This document shows positions 8,421 to 18,817 of a stretch of DNA of 64,000 nucleotides, piece by piece. The stretch spans positions 124,001 through 188,000 of the forward strand of contig JADJZF010000003.1 in assembly GCA_016719395.1 (NCBI GenBank), in the 5' to 3' direction. The DNA is from Candidatus Amarobacter glycogenicus (GTDB lineage: Bacteria; Chloroflexota; Dehalococcoidia; Tepidiformales; Tepidiformaceae). Position 1 is the stretch's first letter. Each line of letters opens with the position of its first letter. Made by a program: the position numbers and the translations under genes. The notes under the pieces were generated by a model. It searched no databases, was not told the DNA's origin, and was given only the letters and a program-made list of their open reading frames with translations.

Positions 8421-9794
8421 CTAGGGCCCGGGAGTCGCGGACTTCGGCGGTTGCGCTGTAGCCGAGGGAGACAGCGTACCTGCCGGCGAGGGCGGCGCCG
8501 TGGCAGTCGTGCCCGGCGAAGCGGACGCCGTGGGTGTCGGAACCGAGGATGGCGATGGCGACGGCCCGGCGTCTTCGGGCACCGGGAACGAGCCTGGCGG
8601 AGGGGGTTCGTAGGCGGGCATCGTGGGCAGATCCCCGGCGGCGGCGAAATAGGCGAAGGTGCTCTGGGAGCTGATGAACTCGACGAACACCGGCCCGCGC
8701 TCAAAGACGATCTCCGCGCCGGCCAGAGTGTAGAAGCGCGTTCGGCTCTCGCGCTTCTGCTTCTTCCACGTCCCTTCAAACGCCTGCCCACCGGTGAAGA
8801 CGGTTGCCGGGCCTGTCCCCAGCTGGTCGTAGATCAGGTGCCCGTCATCGTCGACGACCTGGGAGGGCGCCTGCATGACGATGACCGAGGCGAAGGCCAA
8901 CTGTCCTCCGGAGACCGCATCAACGTGCGGCCCGCCGAACTGGAATCGAAGGTAGCGGTTCGCGCCGGCGTCCCACTTCCACTGGATGTACTGCCATGCG
9001 TAAAGCCGCCCGGAGAAGTCGACAGCGATTCCACCGGCCGGCTTCCCGGACGGGAGAAGCGTCCCCGGGTCGCGGAACTTCCAGGATTCGACCGCGGATG
9101 GCCCGGAGAAACCCATCCTGTCCGCTGCCTCCCGCAGGTCGTCCGTGCTCGTCGCCAGGTCGTAGGGGCCGTAGCGTTCGGCGTCGCGGTAGTAGTAGTT
9201 GCTGGGGATGGTGGAAAAGGCGTTCAGGTCGAGGATTTCCCACTCGTAGATCTGTCCCATGGCGTTTGCGTCATTTTCGGTAACGGCGCCGCCGGCGTGT
9301 CCGTACAGCGCACCGAGTTCGCTCGCCCAGATCACGAAGGGCGTGCGAGCGGACCTGACCGGCAAGATCTTCGCAGCCTCGAGGCGCCAATAGACGGCCA
9401 TCAGGCGCGTGATGCCTCCCTCCACGAGCGCTTCGTAGACGAGATCGGCGGTGTCCAGCCCGGTGTGAGGGTATGCGCCGGTGGTGTTGTCGACCATTAC
9501 TGCCAGCGGCAGCAGATCCTTCCGCTCCGCCCACTCCTGGTCGCTCATGGCGACCCCGTCGAGGATGCCGGCATGCTTGATCGGCGTCGGCGAAGCCTCC
9601 GGCGTGGCCGTGGAGAACTGCTGCTTCGTCGGTGAGGCGAGCTGCCCTTGCGCCGGCGAAGCCTGGTCAGGCGCAGGATCATCGCCGGAGCCCAGGCTCA
9701 GAACCAGCACGCCGAGCGCCAGGACGGCTGCAGCGATGACGGCGGCCAGGCCCATCAGGCGGGCCCGCCCGATCCGTGCGACGAGTTCTGGCAT
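8421..9794 (-). CDS. DUF3048 family membrane-anchored protein (YerB-like)
   Basis: This 457-residue exported protein carries one N-terminal transmembrane anchor (about residues 12-36), a Ser/Thr/Pro-rich linker and then the DUF3048 domain. Family hallmarks are visible: LPLAVMVDNTTGAYPHTGL, VYEALVEGGITRLMA and ILPVRSARTPFV. The C-terminal subdomain is about residues 280-390. The last 60 residues are a Pro/Ser/Thr-rich low-complexity tail, probably spanning the cell envelope. The family's role is not established; the B. subtilis member YerB is a lipoprotein. The gene converges on the DUF3090 gene with 33 nt between stops and diverges from pfkA. Confidence 0.85.
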   Translation of the reverse strand: MPELVARIGRARLMGLAAVIAAAVLALGVLVLSLGSGDDPAPDQASPAQGQLASPTKQQFSTATPEASPTPIKHAGILDGVAMSDQEWAERKDLLPLAVMVDNTTGAYPHTGLDTADLVYEALVEGGITRLMAVYWRLEAAKILPVRSARTPFVIWASELGALYGHAGGAVTENDANAMGQIYEWEILDLNAFSTIPSNYYYRDAERYGPYDLATSTDDLREAADRMGFSGPSAVESWKFRDPGTLLPSGKPAGGIAVDFSGRLYAWQYIQWKWDAGANRYLRFQFGGPHVDAVSGGQLAFASVIVMQAPSQVVDDDGHLIYDQLGTGPATVFTGGQAFEGTWKKQKRESRTRFYTLAGAEIVFERGPVFVEFISSQSTFAYFAAAGDLPTMPAYEPPPPGSFPVPEDAGPSPSPSSVPTPTASASPGTTATAPPSPAGTLSPSATAQPPKSATPGP

Positions 9795-9932
9795 CGCCCG
9801 ATGCTACGGAGCACCGGAACACAGGGCAACGGAGACCGGGCGCTGCTCGGTTGCGGCGTCTCGCGCTCAGGGGCGGGCGAGTGCCGGCGGTTGGGGTTGC
9901 TCCAACAACCGGTTGCCCCCGAAAGTTAGGGG

Positions 9933-10904
9933 ATGAAGCGCCTCGGAATCCTCACCAGCGGGGGCGATGCGCCCGGGATGAACGCCGCCATCCGAGCGGT
10001 TGTCCGCACCGCCATCGGCCGGGGGATCTCGGTTGCGGGGTACGTCGACGGGTTTTCCGGCTACGTTGCGGGGCAGTTCTCCGAACTGGACGACCGGGCT
10101 GTGGGGAACATCATCCAGCGTGGCGGCACGATCATCGGTACTTCGCGTTGCCCGGAGTTCCTCGATCCCCTGGTCCGCACCGCCGCCGCCAACCGCATGC
10201 GCGCGGACGGAGTCGACGGGCTTGTCGTGGTCGGCGGTGATGGGAGCTTTCGCGGAGCCCTTGCCCTCCAGGACGAGTGCGGGGTGCCCGTCGCCGGAGT
10301 CACGGGCACCATCGACAACGATGTCTTCGGCACCGATGAGACGATCGGCTTCGACACCGCAGTGAATACTGCCCTGCTCGCGATCGACCAGGTGCGGGAC
10401 ACGAGCGAGTCCACCGGCATGATGTTCTTCGTGGAGGTGATGGGGCGGACGAGCGGCGCCATAGCCCTCCACACGGCGGTGGCCGGCGGCGCTGCCGGCG
10501 TTGTCGTCCCCGAAGCGCATGACGAGATCACGGTGCTCATCGAACAGCTCCGGCATTCGATCGAGCGAGGCAAACGGAGTCACATCGTCGTCGTCGCCGA
10601 AGGGGACGAAGCGGGCGGGGCCTTCGGAGTCGGTGAACGCGTCGGCAAGGCGCTGGACCATCCCTACCGCGTCGTCGTCCTCGGCCACATCCAGCGCGGC
10701 GGACGGCCGACGATGCGCGATCGGATTGTGGCCTCGGAGGCGGGTGCGATGGCAGTGCATGCGCTCCTGGCCGGCCGTTCCGGCGTCATGATCGGGCGGC
10801 AGGGCGGCAAGTCCGTGGAAGTTCCGCTGACCGAGGTTGTCTCCCGTCAGCACCCGCCCCCGGACCTGGCGCTGCTGGCGCTTGCGCGGCAACTCTCCGG
10901 CTGA
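9933..10904 (+). CDS. pfkA: ATP-dependent 6-phosphofructokinase
   Basis: This 323-residue enzyme phosphorylates fructose 6-phosphate in glycolysis. The nucleotide site SGGDAPGMNA is at residues 9-18, the glycine-rich GGDGSF near 103-108 and the catalytic TIDNDVFGTDET near 128. Gly in GGDGS and Gly before TIDND are the residues typical of ATP-using enzymes; PPi-dependent forms carry Asp and Lys there. FVEVMGRTSG and GHIQRGGRP (substrate site) are also present. Length matches the bacterial PfkA family. An AGGGG stretch touches the ATG, so ribosome binding is not textbook. Confidence 0.95.
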   Translation: MKRLGILTSGGDAPGMNAAIRAVVRTAIGRGISVAGYVDGFSGYVAGQFSELDDRAVGNIIQRGGTIIGTSRCPEFLDPLVRTAAANRMRADGVDGLVVVGGDGSFRGALALQDECGVPVAGVTGTIDNDVFGTDETIGFDTAVNTALLAIDQVRDTSESTGMMFFVEVMGRTSGAIALHTAVAGGAAGVVVPEAHDEITVLIEQLRHSIERGKRSHIVVVAEGDEAGGAFGVGERVGKALDHPYRVVVLGHIQRGGRPTMRDRIVASEAGAMAVHALLAGRSGVMIGRQGGKSVEVPLTEVVSRQHPPPDLALLALARQLSG

Positions 10905-10953
10905 CCATCCGCCCGCGCAGAGTCGTATCATGCGGTGTCTTCAGGGGGATGAG

Positions 10954-11427
10954 ATGCCGCTCTTGCCCATCGATAGTCCGGCTCCCGACTTTGCATTGAA
11001 GGACCAATTCGGGAACGTGGTTTCGCTCGCGTCCTTGCTGGGGAGCTGGACCGTCATCTACTTCTATCCGAGAGACGACACCCCGGGGTGTACCCGTGAG
11101 GCGTGCAGTTTCCGAGACAACTTCGCCGGCATCCGGGATGCCGGTGCGACCGTCATCGGCGTCAGCGCCGACGGCGCCGAGTCGCACCGGGAGTTTGCGA
11201 GGAAGTACGAACTGCCCTTCCTGCTTCTCATCGACGAGGGTAATCAGATGGCACGCGACTATGGCGCCTGGGGACCTAAGAGCATGTACGGGAGGACTTA
11301 CGACGGGATAATCCGTTCCACGTACATCCTGGACCCGGGCGGCAGGGTGGCGAAGGTGTGGCCGAAAGTGAAGCCCGATACACACGGCTCGCAAGTGCTT
11401 GACTGGCTTCGATCGAGGGCCAGTTAG
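10954..11427 (+). CDS. bcp: peroxiredoxin, Bcp/PrxQ type
   Basis: This 157-residue thiol peroxidase uses thioredoxin-type reductants to destroy H2O2 and organic hydroperoxides. The peroxidatic Cys is in YPRDDTPGCTREACSFRD, and a second Cys five residues later is the resolving Cys typical of PrxQ. The downstream FLLLIDEGNQMARDYGAW segment is also characteristic. An in-frame ATG lies at 10930, but the one at 10954 is preceded by AGGGGGATGAG and starts at the family N-terminus (MPLLPIDSPAPDF). A TATCAT box at 10927 could be the -10. Confidence 0.92.
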   Translation: MPLLPIDSPAPDFALKDQFGNVVSLASLLGSWTVIYFYPRDDTPGCTREACSFRDNFAGIRDAGATVIGVSADGAESHREFARKYELPFLLLIDEGNQMARDYGAWGPKSMYGRTYDGIIRSTYILDPGGRVAKVWPKVKPDTHGSQVLDWLRSRAS

Positions 11428-11489
11428 CGGCGCTTCTCCCTTCTCGCTCGTCCCTCTACGATCCCGGAAACGACTTCGGGGGGCCCAGG

Positions 11490-14026
11490 ATGCAGCTGTA
11501 CGGAGAACGCATCACCTGCGGAAGGCTGGCGGGCGAGCCAGCGACGCCTCCTCACGCACTTCCCGGTGACCGGCCCGTCTGGACGCGTGACCGCGTCGTG
11601 GACGTCAAGCACACGAAGATCGATATCAAGCTGGACGTCCCGGGGCGGGGCGTCGCCGGGACGGTCACGCACACGGTCGCTCCCCTGAACCAAGGTGCTC
11701 GTTATGTGGAGTTTGATGCCGTCGACCTGGCGATCACCGCTGTCCAGGTGGCTCGCAAGCCGGCCGAATTCTCGTACGACGGCACGACGCTGCGCGTCGA
11801 CCTGGGGGCCGACCGGAGGCGCGGGCAGGACCTCCCAGTCGCGATCTCCTACAGCGCCCGGCCCCGCATCGGCATGTATTTCATCGCGCCCGACGCCGGA
11901 TACCCACAGAAGCCGCTCCAGGTCTGGACGCAGTGCCAGGATGAAGACACGCGCTACTGGCTCCCCTGCTTCGACCACCCGAGTGAAAAGCAGACCAGCG
12001 AGATCATCGCTACCGTACCGAGCTCGTGGTACGTGCTCTCCAATGGCCGGCTACTCGAAGAGAAAGCGAACCGCGACGGGACGAAGCGTTTCCACTGGCA
12101 CCAGGACCGGCCGCACAGCACCTACCTTTTCACCCTCGCCGCCGGGGAACTCGCGCGCATCAACGATTCAACGCCGGACTTGACGATCGACTATTTCGTT
12201 GAGGAGAAGGACCTCGACGATGCCCGACGGACGTTCGCGAACACCCCGGCAATGATCGCGCTATTCGAGCGGCTCTTCGATGCAAAGTACCCCTGGTCGA
12301 AATACTCTCAGGTGGTCGTGCGCGACTTCGTTTTCGGCGGGATGGAGAACACGAGCGCGACGACGATGACGGAGAACATCCTGTTCGACCGCAAGGCCGC
12401 GCGGGACTTCACGAGCGACCCGCTTATCTCCCACGAACTGGCGCACCAGTGGTTCGGCGACTTGATGACCTGCCGGGACTGGTCCCACGGATGGCTGAAC
12501 GAGAGCTTCGCCACCTACCTGGAGATGCTCTGGGACGAGCACCACCTCGGGATCGACCACTACCGCCAGGGGGCGATCGAGAATGCCGAGCTCTACTTCG
12601 GGGAGCGGTACCGGCGCCCGATCGTGACGAACGTTTTCAATCAGCCGATCGACCTGTTCGACCGCCACCTTTATGAGAAGGGTTCGGTCGTCCTGGCGAT
12701 GCTCCGGTCGCTCCTCGGCGACGACCAGTTCTTTCGCTCGATCCAGCGTTACATCCGCGAGAACCAGGAGCGGAGTGTGATAACGCAGGACCTCGCCGCT
12801 GCAATCGAAGCGGAAACCGGGCGGAACCTCGACTGGTTCTTCGACCAGTGGGTCTACAGACCCGGGCATCCGAACTTCAAGGTGTCGTGGAGTTACAACG
12901 ACGACCACAAGCTGGCGACCGTGACCGTCAAACAGACCCAGCCGACAACCGACGGGACTCCGATCTTCCGGATGCCAGTCACTATCGACTTCCGCAAGGG
13001 CCGGACAAAGCCCCAGAGCTTCCGGGTGGAGATCACGGAGGCCGAGCACACGTTCGTCTTCCCGGTGTCGCAGAAGCCCGACCTCTGCCGTTTCGACCCC
13101 TACGGCGGGGTCCTGAAAGAAGTCGACTTCGAGAAGTCGGTCGGGGAACTGCGCCTGCAGCTTCGCGACGACGATGACATCGGTGGCCGCCAGTTCGCGG
13201 CGGCGCAGCTCGGGAAAAAAGGCGGCCTCGAAGCCGTCGTAGCACTCGAAACCGGCGTGATGACGGACAAGTTCTGGGCGTGCCAGGCGGCAGCGGCGAA
13301 AGCGCTGGGCACGATCCGGACGGCGGGCGCACGGGATGCGCTGCTTCGCTGCCTTTCGGTGCGCAACTTGAAAGCCAAGCGCGCCGTCGTCGCCGCTCTC
13401 GGGGAGTTCAGGGGAGACACAACGGTGTTCGATGCGATCGCTCCAATCGCAAAGAAGGACCAGTCGTGGTTCGTGGAGGCAGAAGCCTGCCGCAGCGTCG
13501 GCAAGCTCAGACTCGAGGACTCCCTGGAGATCTTGAAGCGAAACATCGCCCGCCATTCATTCCGGCAGGTCGTGCGCATCGGCTGCATCGATGGCCTTGT
13601 CGAGCTGCGGAGCGAAGCCGGACTCGAGATCCTCTCGCGGGTGGCGAGGTACGGTGAAGCCTTCCAGGACGAACGCCGGCCGTCGGCGCGCTCGCCCGCC
13701 TCGGTGTGTATTTCCCGGACCGGAAGAAGCTGCTGGGCGAGGAGATCGCGGGTTACCTGGAGGACCCGGACTTCCGCGTGCGGATTGGTGCCGCCAACGC
13801 CCTCAAGGCACTCAAAGACGACTCGCAGATCCCGGCACTCGAACGCATGGCGGCGCGGGAGCTCGACGGCCGCGGCGTCCGTATGGCGCGAGAGAATGCC
13901 ATCGCGCTGCGCAAGGGGGCGGGTACCGAGGAGGAAGTGAAGAAGCTCCGCGAAGAGTTCGAGAAGCTCCGCGAAGAGAACGGGAGACTGCGCGAGCGGG
14001 TGACCACCCTTGAAGCGAAGAAGTAA
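11490..14026 (+). CDS. M1 family aminopeptidase with C-terminal HEAT-like repeats and coiled coil (frameshifted)
   Basis: This zinc aminopeptidase has about 845 residues if read across one frameshift. It carries GGMENTSAT (substrate N-terminus), HELAHQWFGD (zinc-binding HExxH near residue 315) and NESFATYLE (third zinc ligand Glu). After the catalytic core come alpha-helical HEAT-like repeats, and a heptad coiled coil forms the last 35 residues. Near 13680 the frame changes by -1: upstream it reads sensible HEAT sequence, then nonsense to a stop at 13940. The adjacent frame resumes at AVGALARLGVYFPDRKK and runs to 14026. One missing base would restore it, so I read this as a sequence error rather than a dead gene. 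Confidence 0.88.
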
Positions 14027-14071
14027 TTTGGCAGTGTCCGATTGGCCGGTGTGGACACCGGACAGGCCCCG

Positions 14072-14683
14072 ATGACCGCCAGTTCCGCAGCCGGACTGCT
14101 GTTGGCCATCGCCGGATCGGTCATCTTGATGGGCATCATTACCGCCGAGAGCCAGTACCCGTTTCCCTACACCACGCACGACAACGAAATCAGCGACCTG
14201 GGGGCAACGCGACCGCCCAACAGCGTGACGCACCAGCCTTCGGCAGCGATTTTCAACGGGACGATGCTGGCAACGGGCGCGATGATCTTCGCAGCGGCGT
14301 ATTTGCTCAGACGCGCACAGTCCCCGAAGAAGGCGTGGATAAGCACCGGCCTGCTTGGCCTCGGCGTGTTCGGCGTCGGCGTGTTTCCGGGCAACTTCTC
14401 GGGCATCCACCCGTTGTTCGCGCTGCTGGCGTTCGTGTCCGGCGGGCTCGCCGGGCTGCTTTCGGCATTCTCGCTGAGGCGGCCGTTCCGGTACGTCTCG
14501 GCAGTTCTCGGCGCCACCGGGCTGCTGTCACTCGCAATCGCCATGGCGGGCGATGCGACTCCACTCGTGGACGAACTCGGCGACGGGGGCATTGAACGAT
14601 GGGTCGCCTATCCGGTTGTACTCTGGCTGGTCGCCTACGGGGGGTTCCTCCTGGGGGAAGGCAAGCGAGCAACGGCCCGGTAG
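14072..14683 (+). CDS. DUF998 family membrane protein
   Basis: This is an integral membrane protein of about 203 residues with five to six hydrophobic helices. The extracytoplasmic loop after the first helix contains EISDLGATRPPNS, typical of DUF998 proteins, whose role is unknown. In-frame TTG (14042) and GTG (14051) also exist; the ATG at 14072 is preferred because it sits just before the first helix, but no Shine-Dalgarno decides it. It lies downstream of the aminopeptidase and 43 nt upstream of glpK; no functional link is evident. Confidence 0.72.
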   Translation: MTASSAAGLLLAIAGSVILMGIITAESQYPFPYTTHDNEISDLGATRPPNSVTHQPSAAIFNGTMLATGAMIFAAAYLLRRAQSPKKAWISTGLLGLGVFGVGVFPGNFSGIHPLFALLAFVSGGLAGLLSAFSLRRPFRYVSAVLGATGLLSLAIAMAGDATPLVDELGDGGIERWVAYPVVLWLVAYGGFLLGEGKRATAR

Positions 14684-14712
14684 CACGGAACGTCCCGGAG
14701 CGGGTTGGGCGG

Positions 14713-14718
14713 TATACT
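14713..14718 (+). promoter_or_regulatory. -10 box giving a leaderless glpK mRNA
   Basis: TATACT ends 8 nt before the GTG start at 14727. The intervening CGTACATC has no Shine-Dalgarno, so the glpK-glpD-sirtuin transcript probably starts at the start codon. Confidence 0.55.
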
Positions 14719-14726
14719 CGTACATC

Positions 14727-16226
14727 GTGCAGCCGCCCTACATCCTCGCCATCGACCAGGGCACAACGAGTTCGCGGGCGCTCATCGTTGACGTTGAGGG
14801 AGAGATCGCAGGTATCGGCCAGCAGGCTTTCCGGCAGTACTACCCGGAGCCCGGACTGGTGGAGCACGACCCGGAAGAAATCTGGGAGACCACCCTCGAA
14901 TCAATCGGGGTCGCCCTCGCCCAGGCTCAGATCTCCGCTGACGAACTCACTGCCGTCGGCGTGACCAACCAGCGGGAGACAGTTGTCGTCTGGGACCGGG
15001 AGACGGGTGAACCGCTCCACAACGCAATCGTCTGGCAAGACCGCCGGACCGCTGCGATTTGCGAGGGCCTGCGCGCCGCCGGCAACGAACCAACCTTCGC
15101 GAAAGCAACAGGCCTCAAACTCGACCCCTATTTCTCGGGGACCAAACTCTCCTGGCTGTTGCATTCCCGACCGGAATTGCGCGTCCGCGCGGAGCGAGGC
15201 GAAATCGCGGCCGGGACGATCGACTCCTGGTTGGTCTGGAAGCTGACGGGAGGCGAGCGGCACGTGACGGATTACACGAACGCGAGCCGGACCCTGCTGT
15301 TCAACATTAACCGCGGCCGCTGGGATGACAGTCTTTGTGAGATCCTCGGCATTCCGCGGGAGATGCTGCCGCAGGCTCAACCCTCGCGATCACTCTTCGG
15401 GACGACCCACGAAGACGTCTTCGGCGTGAAGTTACCGATCACCGGGATCGCCGGCGACCAGCAGGCGGCGCTTTTCGCGCAGGGCGGCTTCGCGCCGGGA
15501 GTAGCCAAAAACACCTACGGCACCGGCTGCTTCCTCCTGGCGAACGCGGGACGGCACCCGGTCCATTCGCAGTCCGGGTTGCTCACCTCGATCGGCGCAG
15601 GGGCCGGCCCCAGTGGCCCCGAGTACATCGTCGAGGGCTCGGTCTTCGTTGGGGGCGCGCTTGTCCAGTGGCTCCGAGATGAGCTTCGCATCATTAAACG
15701 AAGCGCCGATATCGAGTCGCTCGCAGAGTCCGTGCCAGATTCTGGCGGCGTCACGATCGTGCCGGCCTTCACCGGCCTCGGCGCGCCCGACTGGGATCCC
15801 CATGCGCGCGGGGCGATCCTCGGTCTTTCGCGCGGCACGACGGCAGGGCATATCGCGCGAGCGTCGCTCGAGGCGATCGCTCTTTCCAGCGCCGAGCTCG
15901 TGGCGGTGATGAATGACGACCTCCCATCACCGGTCGCCACCCTCCGTGTCGATGGCGGCGCTGCCGGCAACGACCTCCTGATGCAGCTCCAGGCGGACTT
16001 CTCCGGGCTGGAGGTCGAGCGCCCGGTGAACACGGAGACGACGGCCCTCGGGGCGGCCTACCTGGCCGGGCTTGAGACTGGCGTCTGGGCATCCAACGAG
16101 GAGGTCGCGAGTCTCCGGCGGGTGGACCGGGTGTTCGAGCCGCGGCTTAGTGCGGCCGAACGGAGTGCCAGGCTGCACCACTGGCGCCGGGCGGTGGAAC
16201 GAACGCTCGGCTGGGCGGCGGAATGA
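14727..16226 (+). CDS. glpK: glycerol kinase
   Basis: This 499-residue FGGY-family kinase makes glycerol 3-phosphate from glycerol and ATP. LAIDQGTTSSRALIVD is the N-terminal phosphate-binding loop. VTNQRETVVVWDRETGEPLHNAIVWQDRR contains the glycerol-binding Arg-Glu and Trp, and the C-terminal ATPase motif includes VDGGAAGNDLLMQ. The open frame begins far upstream inside DUF998, but homology and the -10 box fix the start at GTG 14727. Its stop overlaps the glpD start (ATGA), so the two are translationally coupled. Confidence 0.96.
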   Translation: MQPPYILAIDQGTTSSRALIVDVEGEIAGIGQQAFRQYYPEPGLVEHDPEEIWETTLESIGVALAQAQISADELTAVGVTNQRETVVVWDRETGEPLHNAIVWQDRRTAAICEGLRAAGNEPTFAKATGLKLDPYFSGTKLSWLLHSRPELRVRAERGEIAAGTIDSWLVWKLTGGERHVTDYTNASRTLLFNINRGRWDDSLCEILGIPREMLPQAQPSRSLFGTTHEDVFGVKLPITGIAGDQQAALFAQGGFAPGVAKNTYGTGCFLLANAGRHPVHSQSGLLTSIGAGAGPSGPEYIVEGSVFVGGALVQWLRDELRIIKRSADIESLAESVPDSGGVTIVPAFTGLGAPDWDPHARGAILGLSRGTTAGHIARASLEAIALSSAELVAVMNDDLPSPVATLRVDGGAAGNDLLMQLQADFSGLEVERPVNTETTALGAAYLAGLETGVWASNEEVASLRRVDRVFEPRLSAAERSARLHHWRRAVERTLGWAAE

Positions 16227-17796
16227 CGCTCGACGAACTGACGAACGGCGAGCCCTTCGACGCGGTCATCATCGGGGGCGGCATCAATGGCTGCGGAATC
16301 GCCGAGGAAGCAGCCGCACGAGGCCTGCGGGTAGCCATGTGCGAAGCCACCGATTTCGGCTTCGGCACCACCTGGCGTTCAACCAAACTCATTCACGGGG
16401 GGCTTCGCTACCTGGAACACGGCGATGTGCGCCTCGTGCGCGAGTCGCTCCGCGAACGTTCGTGGCTCCTGCAGACGCGGCCGTACCTGGTCACTCCGCA
16501 ACGGCTCTTTCTCCCGATGCTGCCATGGACGCGGCGGCCGGGCTGGCAATTGCGCATCGGCCTCGCCGCCTACGACCTCCTGGCGCTCTACCGTGGGGTG
16601 CCGAAACACCGTGCTCTTCGACGCGAGAAGCTGCGCGAACTCGCGCCGTATCTACCGGGTTCCGCCGGGGCGGGTTCAGCTTCTACGACGCCCGCATCCA
16701 CGCCCCTGAACGCCTCGCGCTCGAACTTGCGCTCGAGGCTCGCCGGCTCGGCGCCGTGATCGCCAACCACACCAGAGTCGTGAGTGTTACCAGCGACGGC
16801 AAACGGGTGACCGGCGTCGTCGTGGAGGCGGTGGGCGAGGCTCACGCCATCCCCACACGGGCGGTGATCAATGCCGCCGGGCCGTGGGTCGATGCCGTGA
16901 ACGAGCACGGCGGCCTCCCGGGCGTCGAACTCCTTGGTCTGACACGCGGAACGCACATCGTCTTCGAACTGGAACAACCGTTGGGCCGTGACGCCGTCTT
17001 TTCCAATACGAAGCGGGACGGTCGCGTCTTCTTTGCTGTCCCGCAGGGCCCCCTCTTGCTGGTCGGCACGACTGACGACCGTTTCGACGGTGACCCTTCG
17101 TCGATCCGGCCCTCCTCCTCCGACGTGGACTACTTGCTGGAAGAGGCACAGGAACTCCTGCCGGGCATGGGACTCACTCGTGACAGGATCCGCTACGCCT
17201 ACGCGGGATTGCGTCCCCTGCAGCGGGTGAAAGGCGGTCCGGAAGCCGCGATCAGCCGCCGCCACGCCGTCGTCCCGCACGCGAAGCACGGCGGACCGGA
17301 GGGCATGTACAGCGTGGTCGGGGGCAAGCTCAGCACGTTCCGGCCGCTGGCCGAAGAGGCCGCAGCGCTGCTGGGGCCGCCGAGGAAGCGCAAGACAGAC
17401 AACTCGCCCGTGGCGCCGGGTTGGAACCTGGTCTTGAAGGAAACGCCCCTGAGCCTGCACCAGAAGCACCACTTGCGCATTTACGGGCCAGCGATCGCCG
17501 AGGTGCTCGCACTGGGGATGGAACCGCTCTGCGAGCATGCCGGCGCCATCGCCGGCGAGGTCCGGTACGTCGCTACGACGGAAGAAGTGAAAAGCCTGGC
17601 GGACATCATGATGCGGCGGACGGGCATCTCCTGGTCGGCCTGCCGCGGGCTGTGTTGCGCTGAAACGGTCGCAGCCATCGCCGGGACCGTGCTCGGCTGG
17701 GACGGGTCGAGACAATCAGCAGAACTGGACGCTTTCCGCGCCGAACTCGACTTCCATCTGCCTTCCGTCGAATCCCTCGATTTGGGCATGGCCTGA
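16223..17796 (+). CDS. glpD: FAD-dependent glycerol-3-phosphate dehydrogenase (frameshifted)
   Basis: This enzyme oxidises glycerol 3-phosphate to dihydroxyacetone phosphate and passes electrons to the quinone pool. The FAD-binding VIIGGGINGCGIAEEA lies near residue 15, followed by GTTWRSTKLIHGGLRYLE. The C-terminal domain ends with WSACRGLCCAETVAAIAGTVLGW. The frame breaks near 16660 in a G/C-rich run: the first frame reads to RELAPYLPG, the second resumes at RGGFSFYDARIHAPERLAL. One missing base would restore about 525 residues, the family length. It overlaps glpK upstream and the sirtuin gene downstream (TGATG). The family is membrane-associated. Confidence 0.9.
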
Positions 17797-18569
17797 TGGA
17801 CGCCGCCCTGGACAAGACACTGAGGGATGCCGCTGCGCTCTTTCGACGCAGCCGGTATGCCGTGGCGCTCACGGGTGCGGGCCTCTCGGCCGAGAGTGGG
17901 ATTCCAACCTACCGCGGGACGGGCGGCGTCTGGACGCGCTTCGGCGAACCAACAATTGATGGTTGGGACCTGTTCTGCCAGGACCCTGAGGCATGGTGGA
18001 AACTCTCCATCGAGCATCGGGTAGGGGGGTCAGAATTTTCCGCAGCGATCGACAGGGCGGTCCCGAACGCGGCGCACTACGCCATGGCTGAGCTTGAACA
18101 GATGGGGCGGCTGGCCCACGTGATCACACAGAACATCGACAACCTCCAGAACGTGGCCGGCAGCCGCCACGTCACGGAGATCCACGGGAATCGGGCGAAA
18201 GCGCGCTGCATGTCGTGCGGGCTGCGCTACCGGCTGGAAAGCATCGACCTGGCGATACTCCCGCCGCACTGCGCGGAATGCGGCGGGGTGCTCAAGAACG
18301 ACGTCGTGATGTTCGGCGAGCCCATCCCGGCGGACGCCCTTGAGGAATGCTACCGGCAGGCGTTCCGGGCGGACCTCTTCCTCGTCGTCGGGACCAGCGC
18401 GGTGGTCTATCCGGCGGCGGAATTCCCGTTGATGGCCAAACGCCGGGGCGCGCCGCTGATCGAGATCAACCCCGAGGAGACGGCGCTAAGCGATCTCGCC
18501 GACGTGATCATCCGGGGTCCGGCGGCAGTGACGGTGCCGGCGCTGGTGGAGCTGTTGCTGATCCCGTGA
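17796..18569 (+). CDS. Sir2-family NAD-dependent protein deacylase
   Basis: This 257-residue sirtuin has the NAD-binding GAGLSAESGIPTYRG near residue 27, the catalytic core QNIDNLQNVAGS and EIHGN with the catalytic His. A zinc ribbon is formed by CMSCG and CAECGG. VGTSAVVYPAAEFP matches the C-terminal NAD contact. I do not see the Tyr/Arg pair that marks class III (SIRT5-like) desuccinylases, so a deacetylase is more likely, without certainty. The ATG overlaps the glpD stop by one base, so it is translated with the glycerol enzymes. That arrangement suggests deacylation linked to glycerol or acyl metabolism. Confidence 0.9.
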   Translation: MDAALDKTLRDAAALFRRSRYAVALTGAGLSAESGIPTYRGTGGVWTRFGEPTIDGWDLFCQDPEAWWKLSIEHRVGGSEFSAAIDRAVPNAAHYAMAELEQMGRLAHVITQNIDNLQNVAGSRHVTEIHGNRAKARCMSCGLRYRLESIDLAILPPHCAECGGVLKNDVVMFGEPIPADALEECYRQAFRADLFLVVGTSAVVYPAAEFPLMAKRRGAPLIEINPEETALSDLADVIIRGPAAVTVPALVELLLIP

Positions 18570-18573
18570 AGCC

Positions 18574-18756
18574 TCAAAGGAGTCCAATGAACTCGTCGAC
18601 CGAAAGGCCCGCCCTCTTGATCTGGCTGCTCAACAGGCCTGGGCCGAGTTCGCGATGGAGTGGGATCGAAAGCGACACGATCGACTCAGCCTTCAGCATG
18701 ACGACGTGGCTGCCTGACTGACGAGACACCCGCCAGCCGGAGCGCTCAACGCTCAC
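18574..18756 (-). CDS. hicA: HicA-like mRNA interferase toxin, 5' end unclear
   Basis: The readable part is 60 residues: GWRVSRQSGSHVVM with the catalytic His in GSH, then SIPLHRELGPGLLSSQIKRAGLSVDEFIGLL. This is the C-terminal three quarters of the HicA double-stranded-RNA-binding fold. The usual first strand and helix are missing from this frame. The neighbouring frame, just after the hicB stop, reads PLFTGERLADG, which resembles the missing start. A frameshift near 18760 is therefore likely; otherwise the gene starts at GTG 18756 and is truncated. HicA cleaves mRNA and is neutralised by HicB. Confidence 0.6.
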   Translation of the reverse strand: MSVERSGWRVSRQSGSHVVMLKAESIVSLSIPLHRELGPGLLSSQIKRAGLSVDEFIGLL

Positions 18757-18817
18757 ACTGCCATCGGCAACCGTCCGCCAGCCTCTCGCCTGTAAACAAC
18801 GGTGATGGGAACTACAT

